A DNA stretch of 64,000 bases from Brevibacterium renqingii (lineage in GTDB: Bacteria; Actinomycetota; Actinomycetes; Actinomycetales; Brevibacteriaceae), in NCBI RefSeq assembly GCF_017808105.1, contig NZ_JADBHF010000001.1, positions 434,001 to 498,000 of the forward strand. Direction: 5' to 3'. Below, one piece after another: positions 33,026-41,937 of this stretch. Under the pieces are notes generated by a model. It made no database searches, was not told the origin of the DNA, and saw nothing but the letters and a program-made list of their open reading frames with translations. The number at the start of each line of letters is the position of its first letter. Positions within the stretch are counted from its first letter, which is position 1. Both the position numbers and the translations under genes were made by a program.

Positions 33026-34705
33026 TCACAGTGCCGGGATCTGCACACGCGCTTCCATCGTCTGTCGATCGAGCAGGTCGACTACGAGCTTCTCGGCGAC
33101 CTGAGGGGCCAGCGAGAGGATTCGGATCACGCTCTCGATGTGCCAGTAGGCGGCTGCCCCCTGAGTGTGGCCGGCGACGAGCGGTCCGAGGACGAAGATT
33201 CCCGAAGCGGCCCGGAACGACGAGTCCAGGACGAGGCCCGTTCGTGAAGCGGAGGCGCGGGCGATGCCGGATCCGAGCATCTGTCGCAGCAGGGCGGACC
33301 GGGTCTCGGTCACACGTTCGAATCCCGTTCCGTTGACGACGACCGCATAGTCTCGATCCGTCGATGTCGACGAGGACTCCGCTGCCCCGGACGAGCCTGT
33401 CGGCGGATCCACGGTGGCGACCAGTCGGCCCGCAGAGATTCGGACCTCGCGGAAGCGTCCGGGAACGAAATCGATGGTGCTGTCATCGATGCCCTCGACG
33501 AGGAGGTCGAGAGAATCGCCGCCTGCGCGGCGCAGCAGGTCATTGATGATCAGACCGTGCTCGGTGGCCATCGAGCATCTCTCGTAGTCGTCCATATAGG
33601 CGAGAGAGGAGCCGACTGCACCGATGAGCACCGCAATCGTCGAATTGACGTTGCCTTTCCGGATCGCGGCGGCAAGCTCTGCCTTGACCGTGCGGCTGAG
33701 CTCCGATGCGCGCAGCGGTTCACCCGCCTCGGCGGCGGCGAACAGTCGGTCGAGGAGCGGTGTCGAGGCGCTTTCCCCTGGGCGGTCGTGGTGCCAGTAG
33801 TGCGGTCGTCCTTGGGAGCACAGGATGTGGAGGCGAGCCGCGGTGGAGCGGCGGAGCCGTTGCGAGGCGAGGACGAATTCCAAGGCGTCGGCGTTGCCGC
33901 CGACGAGGAGGATGTCGCGCTGGTCCATCGGCAGAGACTCGAGCCGTGCCCAGGTCCGCTCTATCACATGTTCGAGATTCGGTGCGTGGAGGTCTCCGAT
34001 GATGCCTGAGTTCAGCTCTTCCTCCGTGCCGCCGGTCGCCGTGCCGCGCTCGCCGCCGATCACGGTGAGCTCTTTGACAGGAGGCGAGCCGATCGCCAGG
34101 AGCAGAGAGCGAGCGCGCAGCTCGAACCGAGCCCTGCCTGCGTCGTCGTGCTCCCGCAGAAGGACGCCGTCCTCGACGGTGTGTGTGATCTCGTCGATGT
34201 CTCCGTGAGCGAATTCGACCTCGGCGACGTCGTGGGCCTCCTTGACAGCCTCGGAGACAAGGCCGGCAAGATGCTGGCCATAGAGACGCCGGGGAAGGTA
34301 GAGGTGCTCCCAACGGCTCTCTCGTATGTCCTGCTCGTGGCGGAGGATCCAGTCGAGTTCCATGGCTTCGGAGAGAGGGGAATCAGGGGCCCTGCCATCT
34401 GCAGCCCACAGCAGCATCGCCTCACGCCGTTCCTCCAGCCAGTTGATGAAATCGCTGCGTTCGGGGTCGGGGAGGAAATGCTCGAGATCAGAGATCAGGA
34501 GCGAAGAGCGTCCCGAGCGGTGCCCGTAGGGGAGGCCTGAGTGGAACTGCTCGTCACGATCGATGACGGTGATGCGCACAGGCGCGAGGAGTGCTGTTCT
34601 CTCGGCGGACAGACTCGAGAGGATCTCCAGGAGACCGTGAGTCCCCGATGCACCGGAGCCGAGGATCGCGATATCTGTCATGTAGGGGATTGAGCTGCTC
34701 ATCAT
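33026..34705 (-). CDS. FAD/NAD(P)-binding protein (NAD_binding_9-like)
   Basis: A 559-aa protein starting at ATG 34705, with AAGAGG upstream on the minus strand; other in-frame ATGs lie at 34702 and 34681. The N terminus has a dinucleotide-binding motif (DIAILGSGASGTHGLLEIL), then SGLPYGHRSGRSSLLISD, a second GSPPVKELTVIGG region and a C-terminal VVVNGTGFERV and GIFVLGPLVAGHTQGAA, typical of flavoproteins annotated as FAD-NAD(P)-binding with remote likeness to ornithine/lysine monooxygenases. The reaction is unknown. It converges on the headless LuxR gene with a 23-base gap, at the edge of the exopolysaccharide locus, so a link to that locus is possible but not shown. Confidence 0.75.
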   Translation of the reverse strand: MMSSSIPYMTDIAILGSGASGTHGLLEILSSLSAERTALLAPVRITVIDRDEQFHSGLPYGHRSGRSSLLISDLEHFLPDPERSDFINWLEERREAMLLWAADGRAPDSPLSEAMELDWILRHEQDIRESRWEHLYLPRRLYGQHLAGLVSEAVKEAHDVAEVEFAHGDIDEITHTVEDGVLLREHDDAGRARFELRARSLLLAIGSPPVKELTVIGGERGTATGGTEEELNSGIIGDLHAPNLEHVIERTWARLESLPMDQRDILLVGGNADALEFVLASQRLRRSTAARLHILCSQGRPHYWHHDRPGESASTPLLDRLFAAAEAGEPLRASELSRTVKAELAAAIRKGNVNSTIAVLIGAVGSSLAYMDDYERCSMATEHGLIINDLLRRAGGDSLDLLVEGIDDSTIDFVPGRFREVRISAGRLVATVDPPTGSSGAAESSSTSTDRDYAVVVNGTGFERVTETRSALLRQMLGSGIARASASRTGLVLDSSFRAASGIFVLGPLVAGHTQGAAAYWHIESVIRILSLAPQVAEKLVVDLLDRQTMEARVQIPAL

Positions 34706-34936
34706 GGTGGGCGCCTCTTCGGTGGGGTGCATTCGGCAGAGCGCATGCGTGCGAGTGCATGCGAGGGATTTCATGCGACGGGGGAGAAGCCGTCGAGGAC
34801 GGCCCGAGCTGTATCCAGCGTAGTTCTTCGCGGAGTCATTTCAGGTGACGAATCCATTCCGATTCCTCGCTCCGTACATGACCCAGCCCGCCGCGACGCC
34901 TCAAGCCGTCATCGGGTTTCGCAGCCCCACCCACCT

Positions 34937-36667
34937 TCATGCCGTCACCAGATCCCGCCTCCGGAACGCGATCATCCCGACTCCGACGAGAACGGCAGCA
35001 GTCACGACGAACCATACGATCGCCTCGGCGGACAGATCCTGCGCCGGGTACTGGCCGATGTGGGTAAAGAGGGACAGATCGAGCACCACATCGTCGAGTT
35101 CGAGCAGCTGGCCGAAGAGCGCGAGCACCGCCGAGGTGGCGAAGACGACCCAGCTCAAGCTCAACAGACGCGGGGCGAGCCCATAGAGCAGATATGCGAA
35201 GCCGAGCAGGGCCCACAGGGCAGGCGTCTGCGCGAGATGCCCGAGGACCGTCGGCCACAGCAGGGACCGATCGTCCATCGATACCGCAGCGCCGAGACCC
35301 TCGCCGAGTCCGGCCATGAACATGAGCCCGGCCGTACCGAACAGCGTCACCGCCGCCCATGAGGCCAGCCAGCCGGATCGGGAGACCGCGGTCGCGAGCA
35401 CCGGCTCCGTGTGGAATACGGTCTCCTCGGCCCGCAGCCCGCCTGCAGCGATGACTGCGTAGGCGGCAACGATGATCGCGAAGTAGAGGGCCATATATCC
35501 GAGGTAGCCGTCCACGATGCCCGCACGTCCGCCCATGACCGCAATGATCTCCGGCGGCATCGCGTTCGCGCTTTTGTCCATCGCCCCGGTGAACGAGCCG
35601 AATACCCCGCCCATGATGAGCATGCTCGCCGACCACCACGCGAGGTTCGTCGACTGCAGCCTCAGCGCCAGACCCAGCGGCGACGACAGCATCGAGCTCG
35701 CATGCGCCCGCCCGAGTCGTTCGGCGACGATGCCCGCACCGAGGTCGCGTCGCGACTGCAGGAGCAGAGCGGCGATGACGAGGAGGACGAACAGCGCGAC
35801 CGAGTACAGCAGCGGCCACCACCGATCGAGCGTGAACGCAGCCGTCTGCTGCGACCACCCCAGAGGAGAGAGCCACGACAGCCATGCGAGGTCGCCTTCG
35901 GACACGTCCGACATATCGCCGATGCCGCGCAGGACGAAGCTGAGTCCGAGAACCGCGCCGGCCATCGACGAGGCTGCCCTGGCGAACGCGCTCAGCTGTG
36001 CCGTCACCGCGGTGACCGCGGCGAAGACACAGCCGACGGTGCCGGTGCTGATCGCGAACAGCATGGTCGAGAACAGCGGATCGGGCTCGGCCCGCGAGAA
36101 CTGGAATGCTGCGGCCATACCGCAGCTGAGCAGCACATTCATGAGCACGGTGAGGATCAGAGCGGCGATGAGCTGAGTGTGCCGTCCGGTCACCCCGGCC
36201 CTGATGAGTTCGGCCCTGCCGGTCTCCTCCTCGGCGCGAGTGTGGCGTGAGACCGTGAGGATCGACATCAGGGCTGCACCCAGCATGAGGAAGACCCCGT
36301 ACATTCCGACGATGAACCTCGGGACGGTCACCTCGTCGAGTCCGTAGCCCGGTCCGGTGATGAGCGCCATGACGGGATTCTTCGCCAGCACCGTCAGCGC
36401 CTGCAGGGAGCCGCCGTCCATGACCAGGGCGATCGCATTCGCGAAATATGCGGTGAGCGCGCTGAGGCTGAGCACCCAGATCGGCAGCCACAGCCGATCC
36501 CGTCGAAGCATGAACATCAGCAGGTGGCCCAGCCCCGTCAGGTTCCCCTCGCCGAGGCGGCCGCGCCGTTGTCGTTCATGTGCATGTCGCCTGGCCCGCG
36601 GCGCTCGCGGAACGCCGCCTCGAACTGGGCCGTCCCCGTCTGCCGTGTGCGCAGCCAGCAGATTCAT
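34937..36667 (-). CDS. ABC-2-type exporter permease (tetronasin/polyketide-antibiotic exporter type)
   Basis: A 576-aa integral membrane protein with about 12 helices in two halves, the pattern of the large actinobacterial exporter permeases of the COG3559 kind. The start at 36667 is supported by AAGGAGG 8 bases upstream. The first 45 residues are Arg-rich and cytoplasmic. It lies 3 bases downstream of its ATPase gene, which in turn overlaps a TetR regulator, forming a drug-response operon. The substrate is probably a hydrophobic toxic compound; it cannot be named. Confidence 0.87.
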   Translation of the reverse strand: MNLLAAHTADGDGPVRGGVPRAPRARRHAHERQRRGRLGEGNLTGLGHLLMFMLRRDRLWLPIWVLSLSALTAYFANAIALVMDGGSLQALTVLAKNPVMALITGPGYGLDEVTVPRFIVGMYGVFLMLGAALMSILTVSRHTRAEEETGRAELIRAGVTGRHTQLIAALILTVLMNVLLSCGMAAAFQFSRAEPDPLFSTMLFAISTGTVGCVFAAVTAVTAQLSAFARAASSMAGAVLGLSFVLRGIGDMSDVSEGDLAWLSWLSPLGWSQQTAAFTLDRWWPLLYSVALFVLLVIAALLLQSRRDLGAGIVAERLGRAHASSMLSSPLGLALRLQSTNLAWWSASMLIMGGVFGSFTGAMDKSANAMPPEIIAVMGGRAGIVDGYLGYMALYFAIIVAAYAVIAAGGLRAEETVFHTEPVLATAVSRSGWLASWAAVTLFGTAGLMFMAGLGEGLGAAVSMDDRSLLWPTVLGHLAQTPALWALLGFAYLLYGLAPRLLSLSWVVFATSAVLALFGQLLELDDVVLDLSLFTHIGQYPAQDLSAEAIVWFVVTAAVLVGVGMIAFRRRDLVTA

Positions 36668-36670
36668 GGC

Positions 36671-37603
36671 TCATTCCTCCTTGCCGTAGTGGCGCAGCAG
36701 CAGCTGTTCGAGCGTCGGCGGTGTCGCCGTGAGCGATTCGACATCATGTTCGCCGAGCACCCGCATGATCTGGGGCAGCTGAGCGGTGTCAGCGCTGAAA
36801 TGCAGCCGCGAACCCTCGCGCACGAGGTCGTGGACTCCTGCCATCTCGGACAGAGCGGGCACATCGTGTTCGAGTCCGACGGTGATCGTCGTCCGCGACA
36901 AATGCCGCAGCTCGGACAGGGTCCCCGTCTCGACGATGCGCCCGGAGCGGATGATCGACACACGGTCGGCCAGAGCCTCCACCTGGGCGAGGATATGGCT
37001 CGAGAGCAGCACCGTGCGTCCGGCGTCCTTCGCTTCTCGGATGCAGTCCTGGAACACCGCTTCCATGAGCGGATCGAGGCCCGCCGTCGGTTCGTCAAGG
37101 AGCAGCAGCTCGACGTCCGAGGCGAGTGCGGAGATGAGCGCGACCTTCTGCCGGTTGCCCTTCGAATAGGTCCGGCCCTTCTTCCGCGGATCGAGGTCGA
37201 AGGCTTCGATGAATTCATCGCGGCGGCGTCTGTCGACCCCTCCGCGCAGCCGGGCGAACAGGTCGATCGCCTCGCCGCCGGTCAGCCCCGGCCACAGTTC
37301 CACATCGCCGGGGACATAGGCCAGACGGCGGTGCAGGGGCACCGCTTTCGCCCAGGGATCCTCGCCGAGGAGGCGCACCGTTCCTGCATTGTGCCGCAGG
37401 ATGCCGAGCAGGATCCGGATCGTCGTCGACTTGCCGGCCCCGTTGGGGCCGAGGAAGCCATGGACCTCGCCCCGGGCGACTTCGAGATCGAGTCCGTCGA
37501 GGGCACGGGCGCGGCCATAGGACTTCACGACGTCGCGCATCGAGATCGCCACCGAGGCGTTTGCTCCGCGGCCTTCGGGTCGGATGCGGGTCAGAGTGCT
37601 CAT
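36671..37603 (-). CDS. ABC exporter ATP-binding protein
   Basis: A 310-aa nucleotide-binding subunit with Walker [10 protein letters not shown] (52-60), a Q-loop replaced by YVPGDVEL as is usual in this drug-exporter group, signature YSKGNRQK (a variant of LSGGQ), Walker [16 protein letters not shown] and the switch His in LLSSHI. The last 80 residues are the DrrA-type C-terminal domain. Its ATG overlaps the TetR stop (ATGA) and has GAAGAGGAA before it. It works with the permease immediately downstream. Confidence 0.92.
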   Translation of the reverse strand: MSTLTRIRPEGRGANASVAISMRDVVKSYGRARALDGLDLEVARGEVHGFLGPNGAGKSTTIRILLGILRHNAGTVRLLGEDPWAKAVPLHRRLAYVPGDVELWPGLTGGEAIDLFARLRGGVDRRRRDEFIEAFDLDPRKKGRTYSKGNRQKVALISALASDVELLLLDEPTAGLDPLMEAVFQDCIREAKDAGRTVLLSSHILAQVEALADRVSIIRSGRIVETGTLSELRHLSRTTITVGLEHDVPALSEMAGVHDLVREGSRLHFSADTAQLPQIMRVLGEHDVESLTATPPTLEQLLLRHYGKEE

Positions 37604-38304
37604 GGTTCCTCTTCTCCTAGGGCGGATTGAGCAGGGGCTCCTGGACCAGATTGTGCTGAGTCGTCCGGGTCGGGCGGAGCGGAGTCGGTCTCCGGTACGG
37701 TCTCGAGAACACCGTGCAGGTAGAGATCGAGCAGGTGCGGGGCGAGCCTGGTCATCGTCCCGGTGGTGTTCTCGGTGCCGAGGTGCGCCTGCAGTCGGCG
37801 GTCGAGGATCGACGGTGCCAGGGCCATGACCGCGATGGTCGCGGCCTGTCCGTGGGTGTCCTCGCTCTGGCGGAAGGTGTAGCCGGCGAAACCCTCGGTG
37901 ATGTAGCTCTCGACAAGGGAGACGTAATGGTCGAAGTAGCGCTGTCCGTGCTCGCTGGGATCGAGCAGTGATTTGACGAGGTAGTCCACGGCGGTGCGCA
38001 TCTTCGGGTCGTCGAACATCACCTGCATCGCCCCGACGGCGTAGTCGGCGTGCTGTGCCTTCGTCTCGGTGATCAGTTCGAACACGTGGTCATCGCAGGC
38101 GCTGCGCAGTCCTTCCTTGGATCCGAAATGGTGGATGACGAGACCGGGGGAGACCTCTGCAGCGGTGGCGATGCCGCGCACGGTCGCCTTGGTGAAGCCG
38201 TGTTCGGCGAATTCTCTCACCGCCGCGCTGAGGATCCGCTCTGCCGTCTCCGGCGAGGAGTTCGGTGAGCGGGTGGGCGACGGCCCCGAGTTCTTTGAAC
38301 GCAT
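37600..38304 (-). CDS. TetR-family repressor of the exporter operon
   Basis: About 234 aa from the ATG at 38304, with in-frame starts at 38322 (ATG) and 38328 (TTG) as alternatives. The N-terminal helix-turn-helix is typical ([45 protein letters not shown] in outline), the rest being a ligand-binding helical domain with an acidic Pro-rich tail. It precedes and overlaps the ABC genes. A palindrome covers its possible start codons (38295-38328), as expected for autorepression. There is no ribosome-binding site before 38304, so the transcript may be leaderless, or the true start may be further upstream. Confidence 0.85.
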   Translation of the reverse strand: MRSKNSGPSPTRSPNSSPETAERILSAAVREFAEHGFTKATVRGIATAAEVSPGLVIHHFGSKEGLRSACDDHVFELITETKAQHADYAVGAMQVMFDDPKMRTAVDYLVKSLLDPSEHGQRYFDHYVSLVESYITEGFAGYTFRQSEDTHGQAATIAVMALAPSILDRRLQAHLGTENTTGTMTRLAPHLLDLYLHGVLETVPETDSAPPDPDDSAQSGPGAPAQSALGEEEP

Positions 38305-38328
38305 GTTTAATATTAAACGCATGTTCAA
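38295..38328. promoter_or_regulatory. Bipartite palindromic operator for the TetR regulator
   Basis: The centre GTTTAATATTAAAC (38305-38318) is a perfect 14-base palindrome. Outside it, TTGAAC (38295-38300) and GTTCAA (38323-38328) pair with each other, and the 4 bases between on each side are both GCAT. The site can also be read as two direct AACGCATGTT boxes (38298-38307 and 38316-38325) 18 bases apart. It is AT-rich in a GC-rich setting and overlaps the start region of the TetR gene. Confidence 0.65.
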
Positions 38329-38371
38329 TTGTGGGTGTCAAGGGGTGCTGGTGGGAAGCCGGCAGTGGCAG

Positions 38372-39682
38372 CTATCCCTGCATGGAGTGGCGCGGGGCGT
38401 CGGGCCGGACGGGGATGATGAGGACGAGGCCGATGGCGAGCACCAGCAGGATCCCGAGCGTGCCGGCCCGCTGGAAGCCGAAGATCGTAATGGCCAACGC
38501 GAACATGGCCGGTCCCAGGAAGCTCACCGCGCGGCCGGTCGTGGCGTAGAGGCCGAAGTTCTCACCGGCGGACTCGGGCGGGGTGATCCGGGCGAGGAAG
38601 GACCGGCTCGAGGACTGCACCGGTCCGACGCAGAAGCTCAGGATCAGGGCGCAGACCCAGAATACGGCCGCCTCGGCGCTGAAGAGGATCGGCAGTCCGC
38701 CGACGATGATGATGGCGAGTCCGGCGATGATGACGGGCTTCGGCCCGAGCCGGTCGTCGAACCAGCCGGCGATCATCGCGCCGGCGCCGGCGGCGACGTT
38801 CGCGGCCACGCCGAGGACGATGATCTGCGAGGGGGAGAAGCCGTAGCTGCCGGCGGCGAGCACTCCGGCGAAGGAGAAGATCGCGGCCAGGCCGTCGCGG
38901 AAGACCGCCGAGGCGATGAAGAAGCGCAGAGTCTGATGCTCGGTCGACCACATCCGCACCAAGCGCCGCACGAGCCCCGCATAGTCGGCGATGAAGGCCC
39001 TGATCGGATGACCGCCCGAGGTGCCCCTGAATTTCGCTCCGGGTGCGGTGAACAGGACCGGGAGGGCGAAGATCGCGAACCACACCGCGGCCAGCACGGC
39101 GACGATCCGGAAGCGCAGCCCGCCCTCATCGCTGGCGCCGAGGAAGCCGACCTCGGGCTCGATGACGAGCACGAGGAGGAGGACGAGGAGCACCAGCCCG
39201 CCCACATAGCCCATGCCCCAACCGAAGCCGGAGACCTTGCCGACGTTGTCCCGGCGGGTGATGCGCACCATGATGCCGTTGTAGGAGACCTCGGCGAATT
39301 CGAAGAACACGCTGCCTGCGGCGAGCAGCAACAGACCCAGCCACAGATGGTCGGGGGAGTCGCGGACGAAGAAGAGCCCGAACATGGTGAGCACGACGAT
39401 GGAGGTGTGCACACCCAGCCACAGCCGGTGACGTCCTCCGGCATCGGCGCGGGTGCCGGCGGCGGGGGCGATGACGGCGATGATGAAGCCGGCCGCGGCC
39501 ATCGCCCAGCCCAGGGCAGAGGACCCGGCCTCCTCGGTGGCGGCCACGGATTTCGTCAGATACGGGGCGAACACGAAGGTGATGATGACGGCGTTGAAGG
39601 CAGCTGAACCCCAGTCCCACAGGGCCCAGCTGAGGATGCGGAGCCGGCCTGGAAGGCGCTGCTGCGTCGTCGTTGAGGGCAT
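38372..39682 (-). CDS. MFS transporter of the Atg22/UMF1 type
   Basis: A 436-aa protein with 12 predicted helices. The start at 39682 places the family's opening signature (WALWDWGSAAFNAVIITFVF) near residue 18, as in UMF1/Atg22-type transporters, whose hallmark is WALYDWANSAF. The middle loop (about 200-240) carries the usual cytoplasmic helices. The substrate is unknown; some relatives export amino acids. It lies 67 bases upstream of the TetR gene on the same strand and diverges from the BCCT gene with 139 bases between. Confidence 0.85.
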   Translation of the reverse strand: MPSTTTQQRLPGRLRILSWALWDWGSAAFNAVIITFVFAPYLTKSVAATEEAGSSALGWAMAAAGFIIAVIAPAAGTRADAGGRHRLWLGVHTSIVVLTMFGLFFVRDSPDHLWLGLLLLAAGSVFFEFAEVSYNGIMVRITRRDNVGKVSGFGWGMGYVGGLVLLVLLLVLVIEPEVGFLGASDEGGLRFRIVAVLAAVWFAIFALPVLFTAPGAKFRGTSGGHPIRAFIADYAGLVRRLVRMWSTEHQTLRFFIASAVFRDGLAAIFSFAGVLAAGSYGFSPSQIIVLGVAANVAAGAGAMIAGWFDDRLGPKPVIIAGLAIIIVGGLPILFSAEAAVFWVCALILSFCVGPVQSSSRSFLARITPPESAGENFGLYATTGRAVSFLGPAMFALAITIFGFQRAGTLGILLVLAIGLVLIIPVRPDAPRHSMQG

Positions 39683-39821
39683 AGGCTCACTGTACTGAAT
39701 CCGGTGGCCGGAGAGCTCCGGTTGCCGGTGGCGGACAGCTGTGAAGCTGGGAATCGGTTTGAAGGCGCCTGAGGAATGCGGCAGAGTGGATAGCTGGATC
39801 TGTACCCGATGAGGAGACGCA

Positions 39822-41744
39822 ATGAGCGACCCCCACACCGACGAGAGCTCCACGGGCGACCTCGGGCTGGGGCCGGACGAACAGCTTCTGTTCGGCGAGC
39901 CCGACCCCGTTGAGCTCCACCTGCCGGAGAAGCTGCACATCGGCGAGAGCGATACTGATGACGCGATCACCGAGAAGCTGCGGCGCCAGGGCGTGCACCT
40001 CGGCAAGGGCCTGATCGCCCCGCGCGTCTTCTGGCCCGCCCTCATCGTCATCGTCGGCATCGTCGTGTTGGCGATGGCGATTCCTGAGGGGACGGGCACC
40101 GTCATCTCGAACATCCAGAACTGGATCGTCGACAATATGGGCTGGTATTACATGCTCGTCGTCGGTCTCTTCGTCGCGTTCGCGATCGCGGTCGCTTTCT
40201 CGAAGTTCGGCAAGATCAAGCTCGGCAAGGACGATGACAAGCCCGAGTTCGGAGTCCTGTCGTGGTTTGCGATGCTCTTCGCCGCAGGCATGGGCATCGG
40301 ACTGGTCTTCTACGGAGTCGCGGAACCGCTGACCTACGCGACTACCGGGCCGAAGCCCGATTGGGCTGGGGGAGGAGTCGAGCATGCCAAGCTGGGCATG
40401 GCTCAGACCTTCGTCCATTGGGGTCTGCACCCGTGGGCCCTCTACGCCGTCCTCGGCATGGCCCTGGCCTATGCCATCCACCGCCGTGGACGCCCGCTCT
40501 CGATCCGGTGGGCGCTCGAACCGCTGCTCGGCAACAAGGTCAAGGGCTGGGCCGGCGACCTCATCGACATCATCGCGATCTTCGGCACGGTCTTCGGCAT
40601 CGCCACCTCACTGGGTCTCGGCGTCCAGCAGATCTCGGCCGGCCTCAAGCACATCGGTCTGGTCGGCGACTACGACAACACCTTCCTCATCATCCTCATC
40701 GTCATCATCACCTTCCTCGCCACCGCCTCGGTGGTCTCGGGTGTGGGCGCAGGCATCAAATGGCTGTCGAACATCAACCTCACGATGGCCGGTGTCCTCC
40801 TCGTCACCGTCCTCGTGCTCGGACCGACGCTCTTCCTGTTCCAGAACTTCGTCGAATCCCTCGGCGTCTGGCTGGCCAATGTGCTCAACATGACCTTCGA
40901 CATCGGCGCCTACACGGGCGATGAAGGCAGTGAGTGGAACTCGACCTGGACCCTGTTCTACTGGGGATGGTGGATCTCCTGGGCGCCCTTCGTCGGCGTC
41001 TTCATCGCTCGGATCTCCCGGGGGCGCACGGTGCGCGAATTCATCGCCGGTGTCCTGCTCGTACCCTCGATCGTCGGCTTCTTCTGGTTCTCCGTTCTCG
41101 GCGGCACGGGCATCCATCGGCAGCTCTTCGGCGCCGGCGATCTCGTCGATCCGGACGAGGGAGTCGTGGCCGAACGGGTCCTCTTCGACGTCCTGGTCGA
41201 TCTGCCGCTGGGCTCGATCCTCTCGGTCATCGCGATCATCCTCGTGGCGATCTTCTTCATCACGTCCTCGGACTCCGGTTCGCTCGTGGTCGATATGCTC
41301 GCCTCCGGAGGGCATCCGAATCCGCCGATGTGGTCGCGTGTGCTCTGGGCCCTGCTCGAGGGCGCCATCGCCATCGCTCTGCTCTGGGCGGGTGGACTCG
41401 ATGCGCTGCAGGCAGGATCGCTGATGACGGCGCTGCCGTTCAGCATCGTGCTCCTGCTCATCTGCGTCTCCACGCTCAAGGCCTTCGGCAAGGAGGCCAA
41501 GCGCACCGCCGCGATCGAACGGGCCGCCCGGTTCCGCCAGGTCGGTGAGCATCTGGCCGACGACTTCGACGAGTACCTCGGCGAGAAGGTCGACGAGCGC
41601 ATCGACTACCGGCTCACGGCCAGCCAGGGCCTCCTGGGCAAGCAGAGGTCGAAGGCTGCCGCCCGGCGCAAGGGCTCGGCCGCTCAGCCGCAGTCGACGG
41701 GAGAAGGTTCGCCGGCACCGGACGGACCCACGACCGAGGGCTGA
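39822..41744 (+). CDS. BCCT-family betaine/choline/carnitine transporter
   Basis: A 640-aa sodium-coupled transporter of the LeuT fold with about 12 helices. Hallmarks are GMGIGLVFYGVAEPL (about 153-167, unwound helix with sodium site), MAQTFVHWGLHPWALY (about 191-206) and FFITSSDSGSLVVDML late in the sequence. The N terminus (about 60 residues) and the C-terminal 80 residues are charged and cytoplasmic; in BetP the C-terminal tail senses osmotic stress. Uptake of glycine betaine or a related osmolyte is likely, but the exact substrate cannot be given. GGAG lies before the ATG and a hairpin follows the stop. Confidence 0.93.
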   Translation: MSDPHTDESSTGDLGLGPDEQLLFGEPDPVELHLPEKLHIGESDTDDAITEKLRRQGVHLGKGLIAPRVFWPALIVIVGIVVLAMAIPEGTGTVISNIQNWIVDNMGWYYMLVVGLFVAFAIAVAFSKFGKIKLGKDDDKPEFGVLSWFAMLFAAGMGIGLVFYGVAEPLTYATTGPKPDWAGGGVEHAKLGMAQTFVHWGLHPWALYAVLGMALAYAIHRRGRPLSIRWALEPLLGNKVKGWAGDLIDIIAIFGTVFGIATSLGLGVQQISAGLKHIGLVGDYDNTFLIILIVIITFLATASVVSGVGAGIKWLSNINLTMAGVLLVTVLVLGPTLFLFQNFVESLGVWLANVLNMTFDIGAYTGDEGSEWNSTWTLFYWGWWISWAPFVGVFIARISRGRTVREFIAGVLLVPSIVGFFWFSVLGGTGIHRQLFGAGDLVDPDEGVVAERVLFDVLVDLPLGSILSVIAIILVAIFFITSSDSGSLVVDMLASGGHPNPPMWSRVLWALLEGAIAIALLWAGGLDALQAGSLMTALPFSIVLLLICVSTLKAFGKEAKRTAAIERAARFRQVGEHLADDFDEYLGEKVDERIDYRLTASQGLLGKQRSKAAARRKGSAAQPQSTGEGSPAPDGPTTEG

Positions 41745-41762
41745 TCCGGTTTCGCCTCCATC

Positions 41763-41803
41763 AGGGGCGCCGCTGTTCGGAGGATCCGGACGGCGGCGCC
41801 CCT
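41763..41803 (+). terminator. Terminator-like hairpin after the BCCT gene
   Basis: Arms at 41763-41773 and 41793-41803 pair perfectly over 11 GC-rich bases; the loop contains a further TCCGGA-type pairing. It lies 19 bases after the stop codon. No T-run follows. Confidence 0.6.
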
Positions 41804-41937
41804 GCTCTCGTTCGTGCGCGTCTGGCGCGAGCTGTGACGAGGCCGGATGGCAGACGACGGGCATGCTTCTGCGACCGGGGTCGAACGAGTAGGCTGGTGA
41901 CAGCAGATACGGCCGACCCCACGACCAAGGAGCTCAT

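Noticed and set aside
34836..36491. 551-codon frame overlapping the exporter permease in another frame
   Set aside because: Arg/Gly/His-rich shadow without domains; the permease frame has helices and a ribosome-binding site.
38069..39607. 512-codon frame opposite the TetR and MFS genes
   Set aside because: Acidic Gly/Glu/Asp-rich translation spanning two real genes; antisense artefact.
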